Shown one piece after another: positions 8,248 to 17,681 of a stretch of DNA of 64,000 nucleotides (its first letter is position 1; each line of letters starts with the position of its first letter). The position numbers were made by a program, and so were the translations under genes. The notes below the pieces were generated by a model. The model was given only the letters and a program-made list of their open reading frames with translations. It had not been told where the DNA came from and did not search any database. Origin of the DNA: Ornithinibacillus caprae (GTDB lineage Bacteria > Bacillota > Bacilli > Bacillales > Amphibacillaceae); the NCBI RefSeq assembly GCF_009728145.1, contig NZ_WOCA01000002.1, positions 310,001 to 374,000 of the forward strand, in the 5' to 3' direction.

Positions 8248-9213
8248 TTATTCTATATCAGCAGTGATTTCTTCAATCACTTTGTTTTGGTTCTCTAAGT
8301 AATCAGCATAGTCCTCATGGTTCATGAAGTTTACACTTGCACCAAGATTCTCAACATCTTCAATAAAGTCGTCACTACTAGCAACTTCTTCAAACTTTTC
8401 ACTTAAAATTTGGATGATTTCAGGGTCAGTACCGCCTGGAGCTACATATCCACGGTTTATTCCCATTAAAATGTCATAACCTGATTCTTTAAATGTAGGT
8501 ACATCAGATAACTTGTCTTCTCTTTCCTCTGTACCGATAGCAATAAATTTCATATGTCCTGCTTCAACAAATTCGATTGCAGATGGATAATCAACAATAA
8601 CAGCATCCACATGTGCTCCAGCAAGTGCTTGAATTGCTTCTCCAAGTCCTTCATAACCAACTAAGTTATACTTGATGCCCAATTCCGTACCAATTTGTTC
8701 AACCCAGACGCGTGGGATACCACTTACAGTTCCGCCAAAATTTATTTGGTTATCCTTTCCATATTCCACAAATTCTTCTAACGAATCGACATTCATTTCA
8801 CTTGAAACAGCAAGGATCTGGTTGGAAGCCGTCATAGAAGCAATCGGTTCGAAGTCATCATAATTTACTTCGGTAACTCCAGTGTGATGTGCTACGAGAT
8901 GGCCATCATGAATTTGTCCAATATGATAGCCGTTTGGATCTTTTTCTAGTAATTCTTCTGCTCCAATTGTTCCCCCCACACCAGGAATGTTAACGACAAC
9001 CATTGATTGATTCAAGGCTTCTTCCACATGTTCAACAACCACACGACCTTCGATATCACTGCCACCACCTGGATCCCAGGGTATTACCATTTCAATTTCA
9101 CGGTTTGGATAATTTTCTGTTGAATTCGCTTCATTTCCACAAGATGCTAGAATCATTGAGCCAGAAATGAGGATAAGAAATACAACAAGAGTGTGTACCT
9201 TTCCTTTAGCCAT
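8248..9213 (-). CDS. tctC: Tripartite tricarboxylate transporter, substrate-binding lipoprotein TctC
   Basis: Extracytoplasmic binding protein of the TTT family. Residues 1-24 form a lipoprotein signal ending at the lipobox LASC (C25), followed by a Bug/TctC domain with the typical N-terminal strand and loop YPNREIEMVIPWDPGGGSD and the GVGGTIGAEE loop. The chosen start, ATG at 9213, is nine bases behind GGAG; the upstream ATG at 9222 abuts the ribosome site and is unlikely. First gene of the minus-strand tctC-tctB-tctA operon. Ligand probably a carboxylate. Confidence 0.92.
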   Translation of the reverse strand: MAKGKVHTLVVFLILISGSMILASCGNEANSTENYPNREIEMVIPWDPGGGSDIEGRVVVEHVEEALNQSMVVVNIPGVGGTIGAEELLEKDPNGYHIGQIHDGHLVAHHTGVTEVNYDDFEPIASMTASNQILAVSSEMNVDSLEEFVEYGKDNQINFGGTVSGIPRVWVEQIGTELGIKYNLVGYEGLGEAIQALAGAHVDAVIVDYPSAIEFVEAGHMKFIAIGTEEREDKLSDVPTFKESGYDILMGINRGYVAPGGTDPEIIQILSEKFEEVASSDDFIEDVENLGASVNFMNHEDYADYLENQNKVIEEITADIE

Positions 9214-9569
9214 ACGATTCATCTCCTTTTTTATGGATTGTTTCCTATCCTAATGACCTGCTTTGAAATTCAAAATGTAAGTAATTACAAATCATCTGAA
9301 TATTTTATGTTATTATAATTTATTCAATACTTACAGTCAATATGTAATTTTGAGAAAATTGGTTTCTTTTTGAATGTATTTCTGTGTAGTTGTTGAATAA
9401 GGGGAACAACTTTTATCGTTTCCATAACAATTATGGGGATGTTTAATGTGGGGATGGTAACATACATTAGATGTCCTTGTCTTAAAATGATATATCGTAT
9501 GTAATAATAATTTCAATTTACTAATATAGTACAAGTATACTTCGAGTGAACTAGGGAGGAATTGTCTTT
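9214..9569. other. Divergent intergenic region tctC/sulP
   Basis: About 356 AT-rich bases between two divergent genes. It must hold both promoters, but I see no clear operator palindrome. A 65-codon reverse frame inside it has no ribosome site and unlikely composition, and is rejected as a gene. Confidence 0.5.
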
Positions 9570-10829
9570 ATGATAGATAAACTGTTCCCAGGGCTAAGAC
9601 ATTTAACATCTTATAACTCATCAAAACTATCCAGTGATATTACAGCTGGGGTAATTGTTACATTTTTGTTGATACCACAAAGTATGGCGTATGCAATAAT
9701 TGCTGGTGTTCCACTGACGATGGGAATACTTGCTGGCACATTCCCTTTGATCATCTATACGTTATTTGGTAGCTCTAGATATTTATCTATAGGACCAGTT
9801 TCTATTGTATCCTTACTAGCTTTTACAGGAATATCAAGTATCACGGATCCCGGATCTAATAGATTTCTAGAATTAATTATTTTACTTTCCTTGTTAGTTG
9901 GAATGGTACAACTACTTTTGGGGCTATTAAAATTTGGCTCTTTTTTAAACTATATATCACCAGCTGTCATTGGTGGATTTACCTCCGCTTTAGCAATCAT
10001 CATCATACTGAACCAAATGAGTTCAATCATAGGTGTGGCGTTGCCGAAATATAATAATTTCATAACATATTTTTGGGGGATTTTTGAACGGATATCAAAT
10101 GTAAATATAGTAACGATCACAATTGGACTAGCCAGCTTACTTTTTTTAGTAGTGCTAAAAAATATACTACATATGTTGTCGGGACCATTTTTACTAATCT
10201 TTATATCGATTATAGTGGTAGATTATTTTGACCTGAATAACAAGGGAGTAGAGGTTGTAGGGGGAATACCTAGAAAGCTTCCTGATGTTTCTCTTACTAT
10301 TCCAACATTAGATATATTATTATCTTTAATACCAATAGCGTTAGTCATTGGATTTATATCATTTTTTGAATCTTTTTCAGTGGCAAAAACGTTGGCAGAT
10401 AAAGAAGGTGAAAAAGTAAACCCTAATCAGGAGTTAATTGGGTTAAGCTTTGCCAATATTACTAGCTCATTTGTAGGTTCCATTCCAGTTGCCGGGGCCA
10501 TTTCACGTACAGCTGTAAATTATGAATCAGGTGCTAAAACCAACGTGTCCATGCTTGTAACAGCACTATTAATGTTGCTAGCTGTTTTATTTATGACACC
10601 ATTGTTTTATTACCTACCTAAAGCGACTCTTTCAGCAATTATTATTTTTGCTGTGATGAAGTTAATTAATGCAAAGCAACTTGTGTATTATCTAAAGCGC
10701 AAACCAATCGAGGCTTTCATCTTTTTAGTGACTTTTATTTCTACATTAATATTGGATGTTTTTATAGGGCTAGTTATTGGAGTTGTGGCTTCATTAGGTA
10801 TCTGTCGCTTGACGAAAGTAGATAAGTAA
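9570..10829 (+). CDS. SulP family inorganic anion transporter lacking the STAS domain
   Basis: Membrane protein of 419 residues with about 11-12 predicted spans. The SulP signature region is near the N-terminus (VIVTFLLIPQSMAYAIIAGV, about 28-47), and the loop FVGSIPVAGAISRTAVNYES around residues 302-321 is also typical. Family members usually end in a cytoplasmic STAS domain of 100 or more residues; here the chain stops at GICRLTKVDK just after the last span. It probably carries sulfate, bicarbonate or another anion. ATG at 9570 follows AGGGAGGA. Downstream is 520 bases without an intact gene, so a truncated ancestral STAS region cannot be excluded. Confidence 0.88.
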   Translation: MIDKLFPGLRHLTSYNSSKLSSDITAGVIVTFLLIPQSMAYAIIAGVPLTMGILAGTFPLIIYTLFGSSRYLSIGPVSIVSLLAFTGISSITDPGSNRFLELIILLSLLVGMVQLLLGLLKFGSFLNYISPAVIGGFTSALAIIIILNQMSSIIGVALPKYNNFITYFWGIFERISNVNIVTITIGLASLLFLVVLKNILHMLSGPFLLIFISIIVVDYFDLNNKGVEVVGGIPRKLPDVSLTIPTLDILLSLIPIALVIGFISFFESFSVAKTLADKEGEKVNPNQELIGLSFANITSSFVGSIPVAGAISRTAVNYESGAKTNVSMLVTALLMLLAVLFMTPLFYYLPKATLSAIIIFAVMKLINAKQLVYYLKRKPIEAFIFLVTFISTLILDVFIGLVIGVVASLGICRLTKVDK

Positions 10830-11353
10830 CAGGTAACTGACTACCTAAAAAGAAATCTCTGAATAAGAGTGATCCAGCTACGACAAATACGGTTGGATCG
10901 TTCAAAAAGTAGATAGCTAATACCGGCAATTGCTAAGATTGGTAGTAATCGAATTCCTAGAGCGGATTAATTTGAAGAAGTTCTATCTAGTAGGATCGCG
11001 ATTACGGAATGAACGGATAGCTTAGAATACATATTACCTGGTTCTATTGCTTTAAACAAAAATTATATAGCATTTTCTAAGCTTCCAATGCAACTATACC
11101 CTGAATTTATAAAACATTCGCCATCTATTTTTGAATTAATGTTATACTATGAGAACATATCATGTTTAAAAAATATTTACATGCAAAAAAAACGTTGTAT
11201 AGTTTTTGATTTCTTTTTGAAACTAATATAGCGTATAATCTTACATAATGTTAGCGCGTTATTTTTCGCAAAACTTACATAATTTGTTTAAATCCCTAAA
11301 TCTATAATATATAATAAATAATAGAGGTTAATTCAATTAGAGGAGTTTTATAA
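10830..11353. other. Gene-poor stretch after sulP
   Basis: A 524-base interval with no frame of convincing length or ribosome site. Short open segments separated by in-frame stops can be read on the plus strand between about 10930 and 11220, but none resembles a STAS domain. The last 130 bases are very AT-rich and contain TATAAT near 11233 with a poor -35, perhaps the promoter of the Lrp-type gene. Confidence 0.45.
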
Positions 11354-11803
11354 GTGAGACTAGATGATATTGATAAAAAGCTTATTGAGATTCTTGCAGA
11401 TGATGGAAGAATTTCCTATGTAAATTTAGCAGAGCAGGTAGGGCTTTCAAGGGTAGCTGTAAAAGATAGAATCCATAACTTGATGGAGAAGGGGATTATC
11501 GAAAAATTTACCGTTGTTGTTAACTCCGAAAAAGCCGGAAAGCAAATTTCTGCTTTTTTTGAGGTTGAGGTAGAGCCAATGCAATTACAGAAAGTTGCAC
11601 AAAATCTAGCAGATAACCCGAATGTTGCTAGTATTTATCAAATGACAGGGCCGAGTACGCTTCACATGCATGTTCTTGTAGAAGATATGAAGATGCTAGA
11701 AACGTTCATAAATGATGAACTTTATTCGGTAGAAGGCATCAATCGAATTGAAAGTTCCGTTATTTTGAAACGATTTAAAAGTCGGAACGGGTACAAATTA
11801 TAA
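11354..11803 (+). CDS. Lrp/AsnC family transcriptional regulator
   Basis: DNA-binding regulator of 149 residues: an N-terminal helix-turn-helix (about residues 4-50, with ISYVNLAEQVGLSRVAVKDR) and a C-terminal RAM ligand-binding domain (about 65-140). Members sense amino acids or related metabolites as octamers. GTG start at 11354 is eight bases after AGAGGAG. It is monocistronic with a strong terminator. The next unit downstream is a peptide ABC operon, so control of that operon by this regulator is a reasonable but untested guess. Confidence 0.9.
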   Translation: MRLDDIDKKLIEILADDGRISYVNLAEQVGLSRVAVKDRIHNLMEKGIIEKFTVVVNSEKAGKQISAFFEVEVEPMQLQKVAQNLADNPNVASIYQMTGPSTLHMHVLVEDMKMLETFINDELYSVEGINRIESSVILKRFKSRNGYKL

Positions 11804-11822
11804 TTTGTATGTTAAAAATATA

Positions 11823-11859
11823 AAAGATCCAGACACAGATACGTGTTTGGATCTTTTTT
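11823..11859 (+). terminator. Intrinsic terminator of the Lrp-type gene
   Basis: AGATCCAGACAC pairs with GTGTTTGGATCT around a six-base loop and is followed by six T residues; a textbook rho-independent terminator shortly after the stop codon. Confidence 0.92.
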
Positions 11860-12065
11860 AGTATAAACTTTTCTATCCTACACAAGTGCAACAAAAATAT
11901 TTTAAAAAAGCTAAATTTTCTAATACCTAGGTATAAATAAATATGAGTAAAGTCCTATATTCATGCGTGTTTTCGTAAATTACAAAATGGTGTCCGTAAT
12001 AGGTTTTTATCGGAATAAATGAAAGTGTTTCCGATATTTTAATTAATTTTTGTTGCATAATTATA

Positions 12066-12095
12066 TTGACAAGTGCATATTATTTGGAGTATAGT
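12066..12095 (+). promoter_or_regulatory. Sigma-A promoter of the peptide ABC operon
   Basis: Perfect -35 TTGACA (12066-12071), 18-base spacer and -10 TATAGT (12090-12095), about 50 bases before the first permease gene. The remainder of 11860-12148 is AT-rich and without a frame. Confidence 0.75.
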
Positions 12096-12148
12096 CAATT
12101 TTAAATAAAAAGAAAATTGTATAAAATACTGAATAAAGGAGGGGTGAC

Positions 12149-13090
12149 ATGATTAGTTTTATCATAAGAAGAATGGGCCAGTTAGTACTACTGTTGCTAG
12201 GTATTTCGTTTATTGTGTTTATGAGTATGCACATTGCTCCAGGTGACCCAGCAACGATTATTGGTGGACCTACCGCAAAGGAATCTGATCTAGAAGCAAT
12301 TAGGGAGGATTTGGGTCTAAATAAACCTGTCTTCGTTCAGTATGTTGATTATCTCAAGGGGATATTACAAGGAGACTTTGGCTACTCCTATCAAAATAGT
12401 CAACCGGTCGGAGAAGCTATTGCCACCCGCTTACCAAATACCATTAAATTAGCTGTTTCAAGCATGATTGTAGCCATCATAATTGGATTAATAGCAGGCA
12501 TGATTTCAGCGATGAAACAGAATTCCTGGTTAGACGTAACCAGTACAACCTTCGCATTAGTAGGGGTATCGATTCCGAATTTTTGGTTAGGTGCAATGTT
12601 GATTTTAGTGTTTGCGGTGAATTTACAATGGCTCCCGGTGAGTGGATTAAGTGAACCGTTCTATACGATGGATGGAATGAAGCAATTAGTCCTACCATCT
12701 ATTACATTAGGGACTGCTTCAGCAGCTATCATTGCAAGAATGTCCCGTTCATCCATGCTGGAGGTCGTTAAGTCAGACTACATACGAACTGCAAAAGCTA
12801 AAGGTGTTAAGCATAAAACAGTTATTTGGGTACACGCTTTACGAAATGCCTTGATTCCAGTAATTACAGTTGTAGGGATTAATTTTGGTGCCTTGCTTGG
12901 TGGAACCATTATTACGGAGCAGGTGTTTGCTATCAATGGAATTGGTAGATTAATGATTGATGCTATTGCAGCTAGAGATTTTCCAATGGTACAAGCAACG
13001 GTTTTATTAGTTGCAAGTATTTTTGTCATTATAAATCTAATTGTCGATATCATTTATGTGAAAGTCGACCCAAGAATTAGTTATGAATAA
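12149..13090 (+). CDS. Peptide ABC transporter permease (DppB/OppB type)
   Basis: Inner-membrane permease of 313 residues with six spans, starting with the standard MISFIIRRMGQLVLLLLGIS segment. The EAA-type cytoplasmic loop that docks the ATPases is visible near residues 210-230 (DYIRTAKAKGVKHKTVIWVH). ATG at 12149 follows GGAGGGGTG. First gene of a five-gene operon in the order B-C-A-D-F. It belongs to the dipeptide/oligopeptide/nickel family; the peptide class transported is not readable. Confidence 0.93.
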   Translation: MISFIIRRMGQLVLLLLGISFIVFMSMHIAPGDPATIIGGPTAKESDLEAIREDLGLNKPVFVQYVDYLKGILQGDFGYSYQNSQPVGEAIATRLPNTIKLAVSSMIVAIIIGLIAGMISAMKQNSWLDVTSTTFALVGVSIPNFWLGAMLILVFAVNLQWLPVSGLSEPFYTMDGMKQLVLPSITLGTASAAIIARMSRSSMLEVVKSDYIRTAKAKGVKHKTVIWVHALRNALIPVITVVGINFGALLGGTIITEQVFAINGIGRLMIDAIAARDFPMVQATVLLVASIFVIINLIVDIIYVKVDPRISYE

Positions 13091-13114
13091 TCATGGGGAG
13101 GAGGGAATCGTACG

Positions 13115-14008
13115 ATGTCGACAGATTTAGCGATAGAAACTAATTCATCGAATAGCGAGAAGAAAAAAGATGGGTTTATTGTTGAAACAGTAAAAAAGCT
13201 TGTACAGAATAAATTAGCCGTAATTGGATTAGTAATTATTTTTATCCAAGTTGTTCTTGCTATATCTGCTCCTTTTATCGTTAGCTATGGTCCATATGAG
13301 CAGGATCCAACTGCAACGTATTTAGGAGTTGGATCAGAAGGTCATTTTCTAGGAACAGATAACTATGGGAGAGATATGTGGTCTCGCATTGTATATGGTT
13401 CAAGGATTTCCCTTATTGTTGGGGTATCAACCGTTGCAATTGGTTTACTTGGAGGTATAACTTTAGGGTTGTTAGCCGGTTACTTTAAAAAATTAGATGC
13501 AATTATTATGAGAATAGTAGATTTGTTATTTGCGTTCCCTGGAATTTTGCTAGCAATGCTTATTATTGCAATGCTTGGGACAAGCCTAGTAAACGTGGTT
13601 ATTGCTATTAGTATTTGGTCTATTCCAGGATGTGCTCGTATTGTACGTGGTAGTGTTTTATCTGTTAAAAAGCAGGAATATGTGATGGCATTGCGATCGG
13701 TAGGTGCAGGCAATACCCGTATACTGTTAAAGCATATTTTGCCAAATTGTACGGCACCTATCATTGTGTTTGCTACTACTCGTATGGCAACAGCAATTTT
13801 ATCAACAGCTTCGTTAAGCTATTTAGGGTTAGGCGCACAGCCACCAACACCTGAGTGGGGAGCTATGATTGCAGCAGGTCAAAATTTCATGTGGGATGCA
13901 CCTCATATGGCGGTTATTCCTGGAGTCGCAATTATGCTTACTGTATTTGCGTTTAACGTTGTGGGGGACGGATTGCGTGATGCGCTTGATCCAAATATGA
14001 ATGTGTAA
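13115..14008 (+). CDS. Peptide ABC transporter permease (DppC/OppC type)
   Basis: Second permease of the importer, 297 residues. It has the long N-terminal cytoplasmic tail and first span typical of DppC, the HFLGTDNYGRDMWSRIVYGSR-like motif after span 1 (residues about 79-98), and the EAA loop near EYVMALRSVGAGNTRILLKH. ATG at 13115 is preceded by GGGGAGGAGGG. It pairs with the upstream DppB-type protein. Confidence 0.93.
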   Translation: MSTDLAIETNSSNSEKKKDGFIVETVKKLVQNKLAVIGLVIIFIQVVLAISAPFIVSYGPYEQDPTATYLGVGSEGHFLGTDNYGRDMWSRIVYGSRISLIVGVSTVAIGLLGGITLGLLAGYFKKLDAIIMRIVDLLFAFPGILLAMLIIAMLGTSLVNVVIAISIWSIPGCARIVRGSVLSVKKQEYVMALRSVGAGNTRILLKHILPNCTAPIIVFATTRMATAILSTASLSYLGLGAQPPTPEWGAMIAAGQNFMWDAPHMAVIPGVAIMLTVFAFNVVGDGLRDALDPNMNV

Positions 14009-14034
14009 TGCTTAATTAAAGAGGAGGAATTAAA

Positions 14035-15567
14035 TTGAAAAAATTATGGATGACAACAGCTGTTTTACTATTAATCTCTCTATTAGTAGCTTGTGGGGAT
14101 AGTGAAAGCTCAAGTGGAACGGAAGGTGAGGATGTACCCAAGGAACTAACCTATGCTTCCACTTCAGATGCCAAAGGTTTATCACCAATTGATACAAATG
14201 ATTCCGTTTCAAGCAATGTAATCGTACAAGTCTATGAAACTTTATTTTCACTAAATCCAGAAACGATGGAACCTGAACCATTACTAGCAGAATCCTATGA
14301 AACTCCTGATGAAAATACATGGGTAATTACATTGAAAGAAGGAATTTCTTTTCATGATGGTACACCATTTAATGCAGAGGCAGTGAAATATACCTTTGAA
14401 CAGATGAAGGATCCTGATCGTGCAGCACCTCGTGCATCACTATTAGAACCAATTGATACGATTGAAGTGGAGGATGAATATACGGTTGTTTTAACTACGA
14501 AAGAACCATATGGACCGATGTTGGCAGCATTAAGTCACTCCAATGCATCCATTGTAAGTCCAACTGCAGACCAAGAAGGTGATATTAATAGAGAACCAGT
14601 AGGAACTGGCCCATTCGTTTTTGAAAATTGGGAAGAAGGAGACCAAGTAGTTTTAACTAAAAACGAAGACTACTGGAGAGATCCAGCCCAATTAGATAAA
14701 GTAACATTCAAAGTTGTGCCAGAATATTCTACGGCAATTTCTATGTTAGAAACGGGAGATGTTCAATTCTTAGATGCAATTCCATCTGATCATATTTCAC
14801 GTGTAGAATCACTAAGTAATGTAGAAGTAGATAAACAAGAAGGTACACGTGTATCTTATTTAACATTTAATGTAGAAAAAGAGCCTTTTAATGAACTAGA
14901 ATTCAGACAAGCTGTTGCATATGCGGTTGATCAAGAGTCGTATGTGAACCAATTAAATGGATTAGGTTCTTATAATGAAAGCATCATTGGTCCAAAAGTA
15001 TTTGGTTATGAGGAAGAGGCTACTGAATATGGTTATGACTATGATCCAGACAAAGCTACGGAAATCATTGAAGCAAATGGATATAGTGATGAAAGTATTA
15101 CGATGCTAGTAGCAAATCGCGATAATTATATGAAAATGGCAGAGATTGTACAGTCTCAGCTGTCCAATGTAGGATTGGACGTTGAAATTGAAACAATGGA
15201 ATGGGGTGCATTCCTAGATACGGCAAGAGCTGGTGACTATGAAATGACATTCTTAGGATGGGCAAATAGTACAGCTGATGGTAGTGAGTTATTATATCCA
15301 AATCTACATTCCGATAATATTGGTGGATCCAACTACACTCGTTATAATAATGACGAATTTAATCAACTTGTAGAAGAATCACGGATTACAGTAGATCAAA
15401 ACGTACGTAAAGAAAAACTTCAAGAAGCTAATATTTTAGCAATCCAGGATGTTCCGTGGGTCGTAATGGAGCATGGTGTAGTAACGGCAGCGTATGATGA
15501 GTCCGTATCTGGTCTGTCTGTTGATCCAACAGGTCAATGGTCATTATATCCTGTAACAAGAGAGTAG
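14035..15567 (+). CDS. Peptide ABC transporter substrate-binding lipoprotein
   Basis: Extracellular solute-binding protein of the SBP_bac_5 (DppA/OppA) family, 510 residues. Lipoprotein signal with lipobox LVAC and lipidated C20, then the family domain with SPIDTNDSVSSNVIVQVYET near residue 45 and GTGPFVFENWEEGD near 190. It uses a TTG start at 14035 behind GAGGAGGAA, well spaced. Central gene of the operon between permeases and ATPases. Ligand is likely a peptide. Confidence 0.93.
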   Translation: MKKLWMTTAVLLLISLLVACGDSESSSGTEGEDVPKELTYASTSDAKGLSPIDTNDSVSSNVIVQVYETLFSLNPETMEPEPLLAESYETPDENTWVITLKEGISFHDGTPFNAEAVKYTFEQMKDPDRAAPRASLLEPIDTIEVEDEYTVVLTTKEPYGPMLAALSHSNASIVSPTADQEGDINREPVGTGPFVFENWEEGDQVVLTKNEDYWRDPAQLDKVTFKVVPEYSTAISMLETGDVQFLDAIPSDHISRVESLSNVEVDKQEGTRVSYLTFNVEKEPFNELEFRQAVAYAVDQESYVNQLNGLGSYNESIIGPKVFGYEEEATEYGYDYDPDKATEIIEANGYSDESITMLVANRDNYMKMAEIVQSQLSNVGLDVEIETMEWGAFLDTARAGDYEMTFLGWANSTADGSELLYPNLHSDNIGGSNYTRYNNDEFNQLVEESRITVDQNVRKEKLQEANILAIQDVPWVVMEHGVVTAAYDESVSGLSVDPTGQWSLYPVTRE

Positions 15568-15574
15568 GGGGAAT

Positions 15575-16603
15575 ATGGGGAATTTACTTGAAGTTAACGA
15601 TTTAACAATTAAATTTCGAACAGCTAAAGCAACATCTACAGCTGTTCGGAACGTTTCTTTTTCGCTTGAAGCTGGTGAAACCCTATGTATTGTTGGAGAG
15701 TCTGGTTCAGGAAAAAGTATTACTTCATTATCCTTAATGGGCCTTCTTCCCGAAAACGGGGAAGTGTCAAATGGATCCATCCGTTTGAACGGGGAGGAGC
15801 TAGTTGGGAAAACGGAAGAGGAATTACGAAAAATCAGAGGAAATGAGATCTCGATGATTTTCCAGGAACCAATGACTGCACTTAATCCGGTATTTACAGT
15901 TGGCTATCAAATTCAAGAACCATTGCGAATTCATAAAAGGATGTCCAAGCAAGAGGCGACCGTCAAAAGTGTTGAGTTACTTAAGCAGGTTGGGATACCA
16001 AATCCTAAAGAAAAAATACATCAATATCCACATGAGTTAAGTGGAGGAATGCGCCAACGGGTTATGATTGCGATGGCATTAGCGTGTGAACCTTCTCTAT
16101 TGATTGCCGATGAACCAACAACAGCATTGGATGTAACGATTCAAGCGCAAATATTGGATATCATGGATGATTTAAAAGAAGAATTTGGCATGGGCGTTGT
16201 GTTTGTAACCCATGATATGGGAGTCGTTGCTGAAATTGCTGACCGTGTAATGGTTATGTATGCTGGTGACGTAATAGAAGTAAATGATGTACAAACGTTA
16301 TTTGAAGACCCAAAGCACCCTTATACGAAAGGATTATTGGGGGCAGTGCCAAATGTAGATGATGAAACACAGGAAATGAAAGTTATTCCTGGCTCTATGC
16401 CGAGTATGGAAGATGATATTCCTGGATGTCGTTTTCATCCCCGGTGTCCAATGGCAATGGATATTTGTAAAGAGAAAAAACCAGCGTTAATTGACGTTGG
16501 TAAAGAAAATGCTGCTGTAAGATGCTGGCTTCAGGAGGTGGACACCAATGCCGACACAACCATTGCTGCAAGTGGAGGATTTGAAAACGTACTATCCGAT
16601 TAA
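15575..16603 (+). CDS. Peptide ABC transporter ATPase (DppD/OppD type)
   Basis: ATPase of 342 residues: Walker A GESGSGKS near residues 39-46, signature LSGGM(R)QR near 155, Walker [13 protein letters not shown] near 175, and the C-terminal oligopeptide-transporter domain with the cysteine pattern [14 protein letters not shown] that binds an iron-sulfur cluster in some relatives. The final 56 bases overlap the next gene in another frame, giving an unusually long tail beyond the typical end. Confidence 0.93.
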   Translation: MGNLLEVNDLTIKFRTAKATSTAVRNVSFSLEAGETLCIVGESGSGKSITSLSLMGLLPENGEVSNGSIRLNGEELVGKTEEELRKIRGNEISMIFQEPMTALNPVFTVGYQIQEPLRIHKRMSKQEATVKSVELLKQVGIPNPKEKIHQYPHELSGGMRQRVMIAMALACEPSLLIADEPTTALDVTIQAQILDIMDDLKEEFGMGVVFVTHDMGVVAEIADRVMVMYAGDVIEVNDVQTLFEDPKHPYTKGLLGAVPNVDDETQEMKVIPGSMPSMEDDIPGCRFHPRCPMAMDICKEKKPALIDVGKENAAVRCWLQEVDTNADTTIAASGGFENVLSD

Positions 16604-17516
16604 GGGTGGCGTATTAAAGCGAACAAAGTCACATGTTAAAGCAGTTAATGAGGTTAGCCTAGAGATTTATGAAGGCGAAACACTTGGAGTTGTAGGAGAA
16701 TCCGGCTGTGGAAAATCAACGTTAGGGCGAACAATCCTAGGGCTGGAATCCAAATCGGGTGGCTCGATTCAGTTTAAAGGAAATGATATTGGCTCATTAA
16801 CAGAGAGACAATTGAAGAAATACAAAAAGGATATGCAAATGATTTTTCAAGATCCATTTGCTTCACTTAACCCAAGGCAAAAAATTGGAAAAGCATTGGA
16901 AGAGGTATTTGTAATCCATACAACGATGTCTAAGAAGGAACGGAAACAACGTGTACTAGAACTGTTATCTGAGGTTGGATTAAATAAAGAGCATTATGAT
17001 CGTTATCCACATGAATTTAGTGGGGGACAACGGCAGCGGATTGGTATTGCACGAGCGATGGCGCTGAACCCTTCATTAGTGGTGTGTGATGAGGCGGTTT
17101 CTGCTTTAGATGTCTCGGTACAAGCGCAGATTATTAAACTATTAAAAGAGCTCCAAGCGAAGCACCAGTTAACCTACGTTTTTATCTCGCATGATTTAGG
17201 GGTTGTACGTCATATTAGTGATCGTGTTTTAGTGATGTATCTTGGAACTACAGTAGAGTTAGGTACGACAGAGCAGATTTTTAAAAATCCGCAACATCCA
17301 TACACAAAGGCATTACTATCATCGATCCCGCGTCCAATTCCAGGAAGAAAAAGAGAGAGAATCAAACTAGAAGGAGACTTGCCAAGTGCATCCAATTATC
17401 CTACTGGATGTCCTTTTCATACAAGATGTCCAGTAGCAACAGAAGCATGTAGGGAAGCAAAACCAGAGTGGCGAGAAGTAGAAGAAGGCCATTATGTAGC
17501 CTGTCATTTGGTTTAA
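16548..17516 (+). CDS. Peptide ABC transporter ATPase (DppF/OppF type)
   Basis: Second ATPase, 322 residues: Walker A GESGCGKST near residues 53-61, signature FSGGQRQRIGIARA, Walker B LVVCDEAVSALD, and a C-terminal CPFHTRCPVATEAC motif. ATG at 16548 sits eight bases behind AGGAGGT inside the 3' end of the preceding ATPase gene, so the two overlap by 56 bases. Last gene of the operon; a palindromic repeat directly after it appears to end transcription. Confidence 0.93.
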   Translation: MPTQPLLQVEDLKTYYPIKGGVLKRTKSHVKAVNEVSLEIYEGETLGVVGESGCGKSTLGRTILGLESKSGGSIQFKGNDIGSLTERQLKKYKKDMQMIFQDPFASLNPRQKIGKALEEVFVIHTTMSKKERKQRVLELLSEVGLNKEHYDRYPHEFSGGQRQRIGIARAMALNPSLVVCDEAVSALDVSVQAQIIKLLKELQAKHQLTYVFISHDLGVVRHISDRVLVMYLGTTVELGTTEQIFKNPQHPYTKALLSSIPRPIPGRKRERIKLEGDLPSASNYPTGCPFHTRCPVATEACREAKPEWREVEEGHYVACHLV

Positions 17517-17522
17517 TAGAGT

Positions 17523-17565
17523 AGGTGCCTGTCACTTGTCGAATTTCGACAAGTGACAGGCACCT
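17523..17565 (+). repeat. Interspersed palindromic repeat acting as a terminator
   Basis: A 43-base perfect palindrome (AGGTGCCTGTCACTTGTCGA arms) seven bases after the DppF-type stop. It is immediately followed by TCC and seven T residues, so this copy has the stem plus U-tract of an intrinsic terminator. Confidence 0.9.
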
Positions 17566-17596
17566 TCCTTTTTTTAGTAAAATTACATAGAAATCC

Positions 17597-17646
17597 TTTA
17601 CAATTAAAAAAAAATGTTTTACAATTTAATCAACTGGTTATAACCA
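17597..17646 (+). promoter_or_regulatory. Promoter and operator of the GntR regulator gene
   Basis: TTTACA (17597-17602), a 17-base spacer and TACAAT (17620-17625) form a sigma-A promoter. Ten bases downstream the palindrome TGGTTATAACCA (17635-17646) lies at about the transcription start, the expected place for autorepression. A related palindrome is found upstream of agaS. Confidence 0.65.
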
Positions 17647-17681
17647 ATGTGATATTAACCTAGGAGGTGAATTTTTGGACT

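Noticed and set aside
9337-9534. 65-codon reverse frame between tctC and sulP
   Set aside because: No ribosome site, low-complexity His/Tyr/Thr composition, and it lies in a divergent promoter region.
17667-17681. GTG start of the GntR-type gene at 17667
   Set aside because: The codon overlaps the AGGAGG ribosome site, so the in-frame TTG at 17682 is preferred.
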